From assembly GCF_039555335.1 (NCBI RefSeq), contig NC_092642.1:14022243-14086242 (forward strand): DNA of 64,000 nucleotides, given 5' to 3'. Both the position numbers and the translations under genes were made by a program. Positions 23,078-34,081 of this stretch are shown one piece after another; position 1 is the stretch's first letter, and each line of letters opens with the position of its first letter. The notes beneath the pieces are model-generated. The model saw only the letters and a program-made list of their open reading frames with translations. It searched no databases and had not been told where the DNA came from. This stretch comes from Amphiura filiformis. Taxonomy: Eukaryota; Echinodermata; Ophiuroidea; Amphilepidida; Amphiuridae.

Positions 23078-24731
23078 TTTTTTTTTTTTTTCTTTTTTTT
23101 TTTGAAGTTTTTTATTCCCTGTTCTTGGAACTGGTGGAGGGAGAAAAAACATACACAATGGGCCACCAGTTCCCAACGATCATGAATTAAAACATAATAT
23201 TATAGTCAAAATTTTTAAGAACAGGTACAAAGGACAATCACAAAAGAGACAAAGACGATGGACAAAGAGAACGTTCACTCTTACAAACAAAACACAAGCA
23301 CCAGTCTTTTGTCAAACAAGTGCACACATTACTTGGTTACACCCATCTTGATCCTGCCATAATCAGTTTGAAAATAATTGAAGAAAAGGACAACAATTTA
23401 AGATGCTTCAAGATCAATGGTCCATTTTTTGAAATGGAGCCGCAGTTTACCTTTACTTTCAGCAATTTTATACTCAATTTTCTGCTTCAATTTGACCATA
23501 TTCAGAAAAGCATTGAAACTAAGATTAGTCTGTTTAAATCTGCACTTATGAATGTAAAATTTAAGGCACAGAAAAAGGAAATTAATACACAGGTCATGTT
23601 CTGAGGTATCCCTGATACCAAACATTTTATCAAATTTGGAAAATGTAAAAGAATCCCCAGTGACACTGTTGATATAAAAACATAGTTCATCCCACATGGG
23701 AGACACATTCTTGCATTCACAAAATAAATGCAAAATTGTTTCGGGCAATTCATTACAAAAGTAACAATTGGGTGAATCCACCCTACCAATTCTGTGAAGA
23801 AAATTATTTGTACAAATTGCCCTATGAAAAACTTTAAAATAAAAAGATCGTAACTGGGTTTCAATAGTACATTTAAAATTGCTACTATGCACACAGTTCC
23901 ATTCAATATCATCAAACACATCGAGGCAATCAACCCATTTGTTTTCAGCTTCAACAGTGGCTTGGTTCCTAAGAGTTGAGTAGGCATGTTTTGAAACCTT
24001 CTCTGCATCTAAAAGCGAAGCAGAAATAGTATCAAAAATGTTTTCTTGAATGTTCTTAGGGTTCTGGAACCAATCCAAATAAATCCCATTCATTAAATAA
24101 TCGTATTTTCTCCTGTCTTTAATGGAAATATCAAATTCTAAAACCAAATCTTCAAAGGTTTTAACTAAATTATGACCCATATAAAGATCTGAAATGCAAT
24201 GGATCCCTTTTTCATCCCAAGTAGGGTAAAAGAAAAACTTTTTTGTTTTTAACCGAACATCTTTATTCCACCAAATTGGGTCCTGGAGATGGAAATCAGA
24301 CCAGTTTAATTTTTCCTTCATCTTGCATTTGTATAAATACCATAATTTGATAGTCTCAATTAGCTGACAATTTGACAGGGTATTTAAAACACAATCTGGA
24401 GCATCTGCCTTCAACAAGACAGTATAATCTGGATAAAAAGAAGATAAAACAGAAAGTTCAAGGGATTTCCAAAAACTAGAATAATTAGGATCAAGCAGCT
24501 GCTTAACCCACACGAATTTTTGAGCCTGTGAGAACACAAGAAGGTCAATCATCCGAAGACCACCATTATCATAATCATTACACATGACATCCCTCTTAAC
24601 TCTGTCATTCCTCCATTCCAAATGAATTTATAAAACATACTATTCAGTTTCTTGAAAAAACTTTTTGGAATGTTTATACAAAGAACAGAAAAGAGATACA
24701 AGAGCTGGGGTAACAACAGGGATTTTACAAA
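23078..24731 (-). mobile_element. 5'-truncated LINE (L1/Tx1-like) inserted in the satellite
   Basis: A poly(A) tail (T-run at 23071-23105 on the plus strand) ends the element. GTAGATAC plus seven T is repeated at 23063-23077 and 24732-24746, a target-site duplication of 8-15 bp cut from a satellite unit. The inside encodes the C-terminal end of a LINE protein (next entry). Length 1.65 kb, so most of the element was lost at insertion. Confidence 0.85.
23398..24720 (-). pseudogene. C-terminal part of LINE reverse transcriptase protein
   Basis: A 407-codon open frame (24621-23398) follows a second frame holding SLLLPQLLYLFSVLCINIPK and FYKFIWNGG (to about 24590). The order thumb region, KFIWNG...VKRD, GGLRMIDLLVFSQAQKF, a long connector, and CYFCNELPETILHLFCECKN is that of L1/Tx1-type LINEs, whose end carries a CxxC...HxxxxC zinc-binding motif. 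One frameshift near 24600 separates the frames. The RT catalytic core is absent because of the truncation. The long intact frame suggests a fairly recent insertion. Confidence 0.8.
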
Positions 24732-24788
24732 GTAGATACTTTTTTTAATGCTGTAGATATCAACATATTGGATAGAGAATTGCTTATT

Positions 24789-24815
24789 AATGCTTTCTTT
24801 ACTAAAGAAAGCATT
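24789..24815. repeat. 27-bp palindrome in the satellite
   Basis: AATGCTTTCTTTA, one C, then the exact complement. It occupies the place of a satellite core but with different arm bases, so the pairing has been kept or regained while the sequence changed. Confidence 0.7.
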
Positions 24816-24999
24816 AAAAGACTTTAGGAGATAGCAACATAATTGAGGTACATACAGAATGACTATTAGTTTAATGCTATCTTCAGTAGATAGCAATTTA
24901 GTGGGCTACATGGAGAATGGTTTTGTTTGTCAATGCTATCTCCTTTAGATAGCAATATAGTGGGATACAAAACTATTCAGAAGATAGCATAGTATTCGT

Positions 25000-25870
25000 C
25001 AATTGACACGAAGCAGGCATGTATATTCGTCATTTGACACGAAGTAAATTTATATAGGCATGAAAAGACGAAGAATTCGTTAATTTCAGGGAAACACGTT
25101 TACTCCTACCCAACATTTCGACATTACAGATTATTTAGTATATATAAATTATTATAATTTTAAGATTTTGAAACGTGTCAAATACTCATAATGTCGACAG
25201 CTACATTCTACATGTGTCCACATTTTGTACTAAAATTCGACACAACAGGGTTTACAAAAAAAGAAAAAGACTGACTATGGAAAAACATAACCATTTACCA
25301 TGTTTACGTGAAGCCATTAAAATGAGTTTCCAAAATAAGAAGCCACCACTTTGTTAGTCGGTCGTATCACAATTTGTTCTGTGAAATTCTCTAGTTTCTG
25401 CAGGTCAAGTCTATAATATGTTTATTCTATATTATACAATATTTTTTTATATAATTATCGTTTTGACTAAAAGCTTTGATATGTGATCCCAGCATTATAA
25501 AACGCTTTTACAGATAAATGGATATGTCGTCATTGGATTTTTTTTTTATAATCAACTAGAATTAATTCATAAGACAAAAATATGAGAACCTCAAAGGGAG
25601 CCCGACAGGTGAGAATGCTGTTCTATGATAGAGTGATGAACATGATAAGACATGGACATACGGTTGTCATGGTAACTACTGAGTGGATACTCATTTGCAT
25701 AGATTATCCTTTAATCAACCTGTCAGTATACGGTACTGTTTTGAGGCTTGCTTGCAATCCTGCAAGACGTTAAACTTTAATTCTACTGATATATATTCAG
25801 TAGTAAGATGAATCAAATGGTTGTCTGAAGGGATGAAATAAATGTTGACTAACTCCAATTAACGCCAATA
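25000..25870. other. No gene seen
   Basis: AT-rich sequence with open frames of about 60 codons and no splice or domain support. TTCGTCAATTGACACGAAG-like words occur twice near 24990-25045. Confidence 0.45.
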
Positions 25871-25874
25871 TTAA

Positions 25875-26527
25875 GGGATCTGGAATGAGCGCTTTGAGCG
25901 TTTCGACAGTATTTTTTGTGCGACATGAGAGCACATCAGATATATCGAATTGCATTCTGAATACGAAGGAAGTCTTTCTGATATCAAATAATTTTCATTT
26001 TTGAAATTCACGATATAATACAAATTTTATGACAAATTATTAAAATTTGATATTTTTCACATTTTGATATATAACAGTCCTCGAAGTAATTTTATAAATC
26101 TAATGATATATTTTAAAGTGTATGTAGCTGGGAGGAAAAGCCGACGATCAATTGAAAATTTTGACCTTTCATATTGAAGATATGGATTTTTTCCCAAAAG
26201 ACCATATGTTTTTGGTGTTTTGGGAAAAAATTCATATCTTCAATACGAAATGTCAAAATTTTCAATTGATCGTCGGCTTTTCATCCCACCTACATACACT
26301 TTAAGTATAAATCATCAGATTTATAAAGTTTACTTCGAGTACTGTTAAATATCAAAAATATCAATTTTAATCATTTGCCATAAAATGTGTATTACATTGC
26401 AAATTTCAAAAAATGAAAATTATTTGATATCAGAAGGACATTCTTCGTATTCAGAATGCAGTTCGATATGTCTGATGTGCTCGAATGTCCCACAATAAAT
26501 ACTGTCCAAACGTTCATACCCCAGCCC
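25875..26527. mobile_element. 653-bp foldback element flanked by TTAA
   Basis: TTAA at 25871-25874 and 26528-26531 bracket ends beginning GGG. Nearly the whole element folds on itself: GACAGTATTTWTTGTG, CACATCAGAYATATCGAA, CTGAATACGAAG and TTTTCAATTGATCGTCGGCT pair across a centre near 26205. A purine end next to TTAA fits Kolobok-type elements better than piggyBac. Noncoding. Confidence 0.85.
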
Positions 26528-26633
26528 TTAACTTATTATAGGTTAGTTTAAATTAATTAATTAGTAGATAGATAGTTAATTCAAAGAGATTGAATGGACC
26601 AGTGGGGTAGATTTATTTTCGACATGGGGTGTA

Positions 26634-26655
26634 TATGTGACCTGCTTCCACGAAA
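26634..26655. repeat. Solo terminal repeat of the TGTGACCTGC MITE
   Basis: TATGTGACCTGCTTCCACGA matches the end of the full element at 36050-36348. No partner end is visible nearby. Confidence 0.55.
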
Positions 26656-27688
26656 CGAGCGCAAATTCAAAGTTTCGTGATATTCAAACTGTTGAGTTGG
26701 TGTTCTTTGTTTGAAGACACCAGTGTAGGCAGGGGTATGTCCCCCGGGGCACTCGCTAAAAATGGGTGACAGGGATGTATCAACTTTTATATATCTTGAC
26801 CCAGAATTTTTTGGGGCCTTTTGGTGTCTAGGCTCTCACCGCAAGACCTAAAAGCTGCCCATCAGGCCTGGTGCCCTCAATAGGATATGACTCACGCTAT
26901 GCCACTGAAGTCACATGTCAAGCAAATTGGGCATGTCATCTGTATAAGGCTAAATGAAAGTTGATTCCATGTTTACTGTCACCAGCCCGCATCATCTTTT
27001 CATTTTGTCCAATACTTATTTCATGAAAGTCTTATCTGAAACTTGAAATAAAAAGTATCAGACAATGACACGCTAATTTCAGTAGTTTGTCTTTGAATAG
27101 GGGTATAAGGATGTAGTCCATAATGAATAATTATTTAGGATTCCCTCATCATGTTCCTGACGATTACAAAATTTTAATAAAAACACAAACCATGCCTCAA
27201 TCTTATTGCAAAATGTCTGTAATGATCTGAGCATTTATTCATGTTTTACCATGGTCTTACATCAACAATATACCGATACCGTACGTATTACATATGGTCA
27301 AATGAAAGAGTTACCTCCTCATTCTTATGCTTTTGCAATCAAGAATGTGGAGCGACTACAATTACACGATCTTTTGAGTGGCATCATTTTAAAAACATAA
27401 AATTACATAAAATATGTAAGAAAAGAAAAGTAGGGGCCTACACACATACAGAGTTAAAAAATTACAAAATATGCATCGATCATTTTAAAGGCATAAAGCA
27501 CAAACATATAGATTTAAAGAAAGTACAAAATAAAGTTAGGATCAATTAACATGTGAGCATGAATTATGGTGCTGTAGCTTCACCTGAATTGCGCATTTTT
27601 ACTCGAAATTCTGCATTATTTGCTCTGAACAAGTCAATTTGAGTTGTAACATTTACCATGTTAGCTTGACTGTCTTGGACTTATGCAT

Positions 27689-29785
27689 ATGGTCAATTCC
27701 AGCCAAAGCGGGCCAAAATTCTCTCTGGGGGCCATTTTGAAAATGTTTTCCTTTTCAATTCTAGACTTATCAAATGAGACGATCATGTCTAGTGAATCAT
27801 CAGGTGGAAGTGCCATCGGATTGAAAAATAACTTTTCTTGCTAGACCAAATAAAGTGTTAAATGCGCATATGCATGTTACCCACGAATTCAAGCATTTTT
27901 CACCTGTTGTACGCCATAAAATTTCACTTTCTTTAATATCTTTCAATATTTTATGTGTGACTCATATACACTAGAAATCGGTGAAGACTTTGAACGTAAA
28001 ATAGAATTTTATTACATATATCTACAAAGAAATATTTTGGTTATTACAAATTTTAAGAAAGAACCAGGTGTACAGTTGAGATTATGTCAATTCTTCGAAC
28101 TCTTTCCAAAGTGGCTGTCATTTAACATTACTGTATTATTTCGAAAGATTAATATAAATGCTTCATATAAATATAAAGTTAGATTTTGTATCTCGTCGCA
28201 GGATGAGGATCTCGGATGGATTCGTGGGTAACAGCGTCTGGAAAATAGCAATTCCTATTAATTTTTTTAAATAAAAAAAAAAAATACTTTTCCGTATGTC
28301 AATAATTCAGGCTGCAATGGCACTAAAATGAATTTTAATCAAAATACAGACTACATGGAATATTTAGAATGGATCATTATGGCATTTTGGGTATAAAAAT
28401 TTTGAGAATAATGAAGTTGCCAAATTCAAATAGACAGAGCAAACAGTTTTATATTATTATTTTAGTAAAATAATTCATATTTTCATGCAGCAATATTCTA
28501 TTAACTCGTGTTTGACAGTCCCTATGAACTAAAAACACTATCAATACATTGTTAACTATAATTTAAGTAGGGATTCGTGGGTAACCAAAATGTTCGTGGG
28601 TAACACATATTTGAAGGTATGTATTGGTAAGCGGCAAAATAGAAAATATTACAGAAGGTTGGAAACCACCATGCGGTTATTCCTCCATTGTGTTTCAATG
28701 ATTCCCGTTCTCTAACCAATTGCATTTACCCAAAAAATGGTAATTTAGGATAATCAATCAAAACTTCATGATGCAGCTTCAGTATACCTTCAAGAGGACG
28801 CTATTAAGCAGGACTGTTTTGGAACCTATTTCGCATGTTTTCAAAATGTTAACATGCATAAGAAACATATAGGGTACGAGTAAATCCTTGGATTCGTGGG
28901 TAACGGCGAATTCGTGGGTAAAGCTATAAGTACTATAGTACCGCTTTGGGGTTTATGCTTTCTTAGGTGTATAAACTGTAAGTACTGTCAAAATTATAGC
29001 ATACCCATGGCTTAAATATGTGCTGATTTAAACTTAAAATAAACAATCTCCTTATTTTTCAAGGTTAGCATCTATTCGAAATTCGTGGGTAACAAAAGTT
29101 TAAACCGTCGTAGATTCTTTTTAAAGCGGTGAACGTATTTTTATGATTTACAATTTTAAGCGCTTGTCAAACTAAATTCAGTGTCCAAAGTCATTAAATG
29201 TTGATTTAAGTTATGGCAATTATATTTGCTGGACTCGTGGGTAACAGTTGATACGTGGGTAACGTCAAATTTGATTTTATGGAATTTTATGGGTAAAACA
29301 TATTTGTATAAAATAATCACTTGGACCTCAGAATTATAGAACGAAACTTCGTTTCATATAGTCATTTATGGCATATTCACTTAACATTTTCAGAACGATC
29401 ATTTTATTTTTGATACGCTGGTAACAAAATTATTAGCCAAATTGACTTAATGGCCTCTAGAGTCCACAAACTTTGGTGGAATTCAATCGTTTTACATATG
29501 ATGAGAGATCATGCAAACGTCTTTCTAACGGTAATAATTTTATTTTGATTGAAGGACATTCAATGACATATATGGTGCTTTATCTTTGAATTAGTGGGTA
29601 ACGCCAATTCATTTAAGCTATCATAACTTGTCCCCTGGTATGACTTGCTAGTAAAGGCCTATATGCACAAAGAGAGCACATTGGACGTGACTAGATATGC
29701 TCCATATTTCCTTTATTAATGACATTTTAAAGTGGAAAGTTAACATAGAGAGAATTTTGTCCCGCTTTCGCTGGAATTGACCATA
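27689..29785. mobile_element. 2.1-kb TIR-bounded element with repeated TTCGTGGGTAAC
   Basis: ATGGTCAATTCCAGC and AAAGCGGG, CAAAATTCTCTCT at 27689-27727 face their complements at 29747-29785. Inside, TTCGTGGGTAAC or a 1-2 base variant occurs at 28221, 28574, 28593, 28893, 28911, 29082, 29234, 29252, 29414 and 29591 on the plus strand and once inverted at 27876-27887. Three pairs are 18-19 bp apart. A 92-codon open frame at 27953-28231 ends within the first plus-strand motif and resembles nothing I know. It looks like a nonautonomous DNA transposon with internal binding sites. The type is unknown. Confidence 0.65.
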
Positions 29786-29917
29786 TATGCAATATATGCA
29801 TAATTATGCTGTTACATGCTTCATATAGAAAGATTTAGCTGCAAAACGATTCTTTTAATGCATGCATCTTGCAAAGTTTCCACATATTGATGCACGCACT
29901 GAGCACACAATTTCGTC

Positions 29918-30135
29918 TATACTAAAATGCAGTAAACCTTTGACGAGCGCGACTACCGTGATGTTGCAAATTCGGCGCTAACAACGCGTACGGCGCACAG
30001 TTCATTCATAAATTTCCACTCAGCAACAACATATCGCCTTAGCAGCCAATCAGAGACAAGTGCGTGCAACGGCAGTAAATACGCGATGTATACTTACAAT
30101 ACGCGCTCGTCAAAGGTTTACTGCATTTTAGTATA
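29918..30135. mobile_element. TA-flanked MITE, 218 bp
   Basis: TATACTAAAATGCAGTAAAC followed by CTTTGACGAGCGCG is mirrored exactly at the right end. The interior is unusually CpG-rich (AACGCGTACGGCGCAC). Mariner-like. Noncoding. Confidence 0.82.
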
Positions 30136-30139
30136 AGAG

Positions 30140-31040
30140 CTTCCAGGCAAGCAGTGAATTGTCTCTATACAGTCTTTGGTTACATTACATGGTTGAGTGC
30201 ATAGCATCATAAGAGCTGTGTGAGCTTCCAGCTGGAAAATAGGCACCTGTGATTGGTTTTTGTCAAAACCTCAAGTGTTCCCTTCATCCAATCAGAAAAA
30301 TTTTCATATCGAATGAAAGTTAACACTTCCCCCTAAAAACATTTTTTCATTAGGTCAACAGATAATGCAATTCAATGTTTATAGCAAGGCGAAGGTGGTA
30401 AATCTGTTGAAAACGATCTATGCAAGCACGATTTTTAACCAAAATGTAGGTTTTAAAAGTCAAAACCTCAAGTGATCCTTACAATATTTTTCTGATTTTA
30501 TGTCATTAAATGAAAGAGCACACTTATATTGTCCATAAACTAGCTTCATTTCAATGAGCTAGCCAATTCTTTTTAAATTGCAAATCTTGTGCGAAATGTT
30601 ACTTGTTTCGCCTGTTTTGTCATACGGTTGTAAATTCAATGAACAAATTGATATGGAACAATATATAAACGACTTCATATTGTGTAAGTTGTTGCAACTT
30701 AGCATATACAAGTTCAATCACTCTTCATCCTCATGGTTATTTACATCAAGCTTCAGTCAAATCTGAACAATTTGCAATTTGACCTCCAGATGATCTTTGA
30801 CCTTGGTTGACCTCTGGTTATTTTAACATATCTTCCACACCTTCCAATTCATTTCTAGCAAGTATTTGCCCAATCAGTGAAACTTTCTGAAATTTCATAA
30901 AAATTGCGTACATGACTCCCAAGTGACCAAATACAGAGTCTGCAAACATAGTCTGTTTCTTAAAAAGTTCAGGCTATATAGATAATAATTGCATTTAAAT
31001 TTCTCACTACACAACAGGAATGATAGCCAGTGAATCAACT
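30140..31040. other. No gene seen
   Basis: AT-rich intergenic sequence. A 62-codon open frame at 30578 has no support. Confidence 0.45.
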
Positions 31041-31043
31041 CCA

Positions 31044-31115
31044 CTGACCATCCAGGACTTGAACCTGTGACCTATGATTTACAGATCCAATGCTCCAACT
31101 GAGCTGATAAGTCAG
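31044..31115 (-). repeat. tRNA-derived SINE head, second copy
   Basis: On the minus strand, box A TCAGCTCAGTTGG and box B GGTTCAAGTCC lie in a degenerate tRNA-like frame, followed by TTCACTGGCTATCATTCC. It is the same SINE as at 8441. Confidence 0.72.
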
Positions 31116-31214
31116 GCTAATTAGTCAGCTATGGAAGAATAGAGGATTTCAATTTCACTGATTATCATACACGGTTTGTGGTGAGAAGTTCAAATTCAAT
31201 TATATTGTGAAGTT

Positions 31215-31350
31215 TCTCATCTTTGCATCATTTACTTTTTTGGGTATTGTGAAAAATCTCAGAATCTTAGAATATCCCCCTGGCTTCACCCCTCAGAGTA
31301 TTTCTTGGTTCATAAGGCAAAATGTTGATTAGATTTTCACAATACCCTCT
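31215..31350. repeat. 'GGTATTGTGAAA' MITE family, copy 2
   Basis: GGGTATTGTGAAAAATCTCA faces TTAGATTTTCACAATACCCT. It is the family seen at 1655 and 44325. From 31350 to 32640 no gene is supported; a tract at 31418-31640 (FYCRHDC, AKVPDWWW on the minus strand) looks mildly protein-like but I cannot place it. Confidence 0.55.
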
Positions 31351-33879
31351 TAAGAATAGCACAGTTATTATATTAACATACATGTATAAAATCGGTTAAT
31401 CCAATAATACCAGATTCTTATTGCAGCCACCTGCACAAGTATGTCGTTGTCAAGGTACTTGGTTGGGGAATACCTGTGTAGTACCACTGCTGGTAGGTCC
31501 TGTGCAGTAGTAGCATTGATACTCTGTAGATAATCTGTGTGTACCACCACCAGTCGGGTACCTTGGCGATGGTGTACATGATGCAGTCATGTCTACAGTA
31601 GAATTCATCTCGACCTTTGCAGGACTTAAACCCCATTATAAAAGCTATTAAACCAAGATAACACTCATTGAAGCAGCTCAACTGATTAAATCAGATCTTC
31701 TCTGGTTGTGCACAAGTGTCTGTTTTCAATGTGCGACATCGCAATTAAGCTGATATTATAGCTTCAGTTGGGTAACCGATTATAAAGGAAACGAAAGGAA
31801 ACAATGGTATGTGTACATTTGTTCACGAAATGAGACAAAGACCTGCTTTTGTTAACCAGCATTCTTCAAAATGAGCAACATAATGATTGTTGACTTAACA
31901 CGGTTTGGAAATAATTTCTTCATATTTTTGGTGTTATCTGTCGTTTACATATCCTTCCTAAAACACAAAAGTGCGACCCTCTCCAAACATCTAAATTAGC
32001 TAAAATTTAGGACATGTTACAAAACTATATTTTCTAGAACCTATTTAGAATAGTTAAAATGTAGCTTGTACCGCTTTTTTGTGGCATCCTTCAGAAGTGA
32101 GCGGTCCGATACCAATATTTTCGGTCAAATCTCCATTCAATTAACACGGGAGTTGGCTAGCTATGCCTTGCCCTCACTCATATTTTACAAAAGTGCGACT
32201 ATTTCTGAACATCTAACCTGGCTGTAATTTTAGGTCATGTTAGAGAAATATATTTGCTAGAAGTTTGGAGAATAGCTAAAATATTGGCTGGTTATTTTTC
32301 ACACAGTGTTGTTAACTAGGCAAGTGCCCATTCTTCCAACGTACATCATTTGTAGAGGTCACACGTCAATGGTGAGAGCACTGTGTATTGTGTATAGGAA
32401 AACGGACAGTAACTGCAGTATGACCTGTGCAGGCAGGCGCAACATTTAACAGGAATCTTGTAGTGTATCTTTCCTACAATGGAAAGCAGATTTCAATTTT
32501 TGATTTCATTTCTAATTATATTAGGCAAAAAAGTATGTCTCATAGTTTTGAAAACCTTTTTAGATGCGGATAATTCCCACTCCTCCCTCCCCCTAAAAAA
32601 TTGAACTCAGGCTAAAATAACTTAGTGATGCTTGAAACTTTCTTATAACACATAATGAAATATTTTCACTAAGGCCAAATATAAATAAAAAATATGGTTC
32701 ACGTCCAGGTTTTTGAAAAAAAAGGAGGAAGTGGGGGCTGTTTACTTTTTATCACAAAGTCTGTGTAAAACCACATACTTGGAGCTGTTTAAGCATATTC
32801 AATAATGCCTGGGAAAAGGAGTCCTTTTTTATTTTGTTGTTCTAAAAGCTAGGCCCCCTTAAATGATCCAAAAACCTTCAAGAAGTATTTCTTTTATATT
32901 AGCAATAGAAAGCATCTCATCTTCCTAGACATATTTTCTGAAAAGTACAACTGAATTTCAAAAAATAAGAATAAAATTGACGAAACCTCACAAAAGGAAG
33001 CGGGAAGGGACGTGAAACATGTTTATTTTTTATTTGGCCTAATTAAAAATATTAGTCACACAATTCTTCCAACAAATGCTTTACAACACATTTTTACCAA
33101 ACTTTTTGTCCCCCCCAAATAGAATTGTGGGTTAACGTTAGATTTACCAATTTCTATGAGACAAATGTGCACTGCAAAATGCATGGCAGCTTTGAGACAT
33201 ACTTTTTCTTGCCCTAATTCTTCTTCTTCTTCTTCTTCGTTTCGGTCGACAGAGCGACTTTATAATAAGTCACATTTCGTAAACACTTGATCCTGGAACC
33301 TAGGATTGATTGTAGATATCAGAACCGGAGATATCAGACACTTTAACGTGCACAGGGATGAATCCTCCTGAACACGGGTTTACGTGACTTCTGAACCACG
33401 GACATCGCACACACACTACCTATATCTGCATGTGCTAAGCAGAGTATGGGGACGAGAAGAAATTCTACAATTAAATTCTGTGATGAAACTGAACTTAATT
33501 GAAGCAGTTGAAGGATTCCCGACCATATAGGAACTTTTTGGGAGGCAGGAGAATTTTCACTTAAGGCAAGCCCAGGCTCGAACTCTCGTCGATCGTATTT
33601 AATAATAAAGCACATAATTAATAATAAAAATAAATAAAATGAGGATAATTTGTTCATGCTCTAGGATTTCTTAAAAAGATTCAGACACAGATTTCAAAAT
33701 AGTAAATAAATGCTGGCATTAATGATTTTTATAGCTGCTAGTTGGATATATCACACCATGCCATATGGCTGCCAGCAACAATGAATCCGGCATGACTATT
33801 CGTAAGAGCTCAACATTGTACACCTGGGTGAAGTGAATCAAACAGGATAAGAACCTTGCCCAAGGAAACAACACTTTGG

Positions 33880-34076
33880 CCCCAATGTAACTCGAACCCA
33901 CAACCTTGTGATGATGATCCTGATCACTCAACCACTATGCCACCATGCTACCGTCCTTTCTAAGTACCTTGCCTAAGGAAACAACACATTGATCGCGATG
34001 TGACTCGAACCCACAACCTTGTGATGATGAGTCTGATCACTCAACCGCTACGTCACCATGCTACCAGCCTTTCTTT
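33880..34076 (-). repeat. Dimeric tRNA-derived SINE
   Basis: On the minus strand two modules each read GGTAGCATGGTG...TAG, TGGTTGAGTGATCA, then GTTGTGGGTTCGAGT (box B) and TTGTTTCCTT. A second copy is at 37900-38090. Both abut the NLR stop codon. Confidence 0.7.
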
Positions 34077-34081
34077 CCTCC

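Noticed and set aside
27241-27549. Plus-strand 102-codon frame
   Set aside because: AT-rich, lysine-rich composition and no splice sites or domain.
31418-31681. Minus-strand open frame with FYCRHDC and VPDWWW
   Set aside because: Somewhat protein-like but no domain, start or consistent splice sites; kept out of the gene list.
33343-33657. Minus-strand 104-codon frame beginning MNKLSSFYLFLLLIM
   Set aside because: Looks like a signal peptide by chance at the edge of an AT-rich tract; the rest has no domain and lies in repeat-like sequence between duplication blocks.
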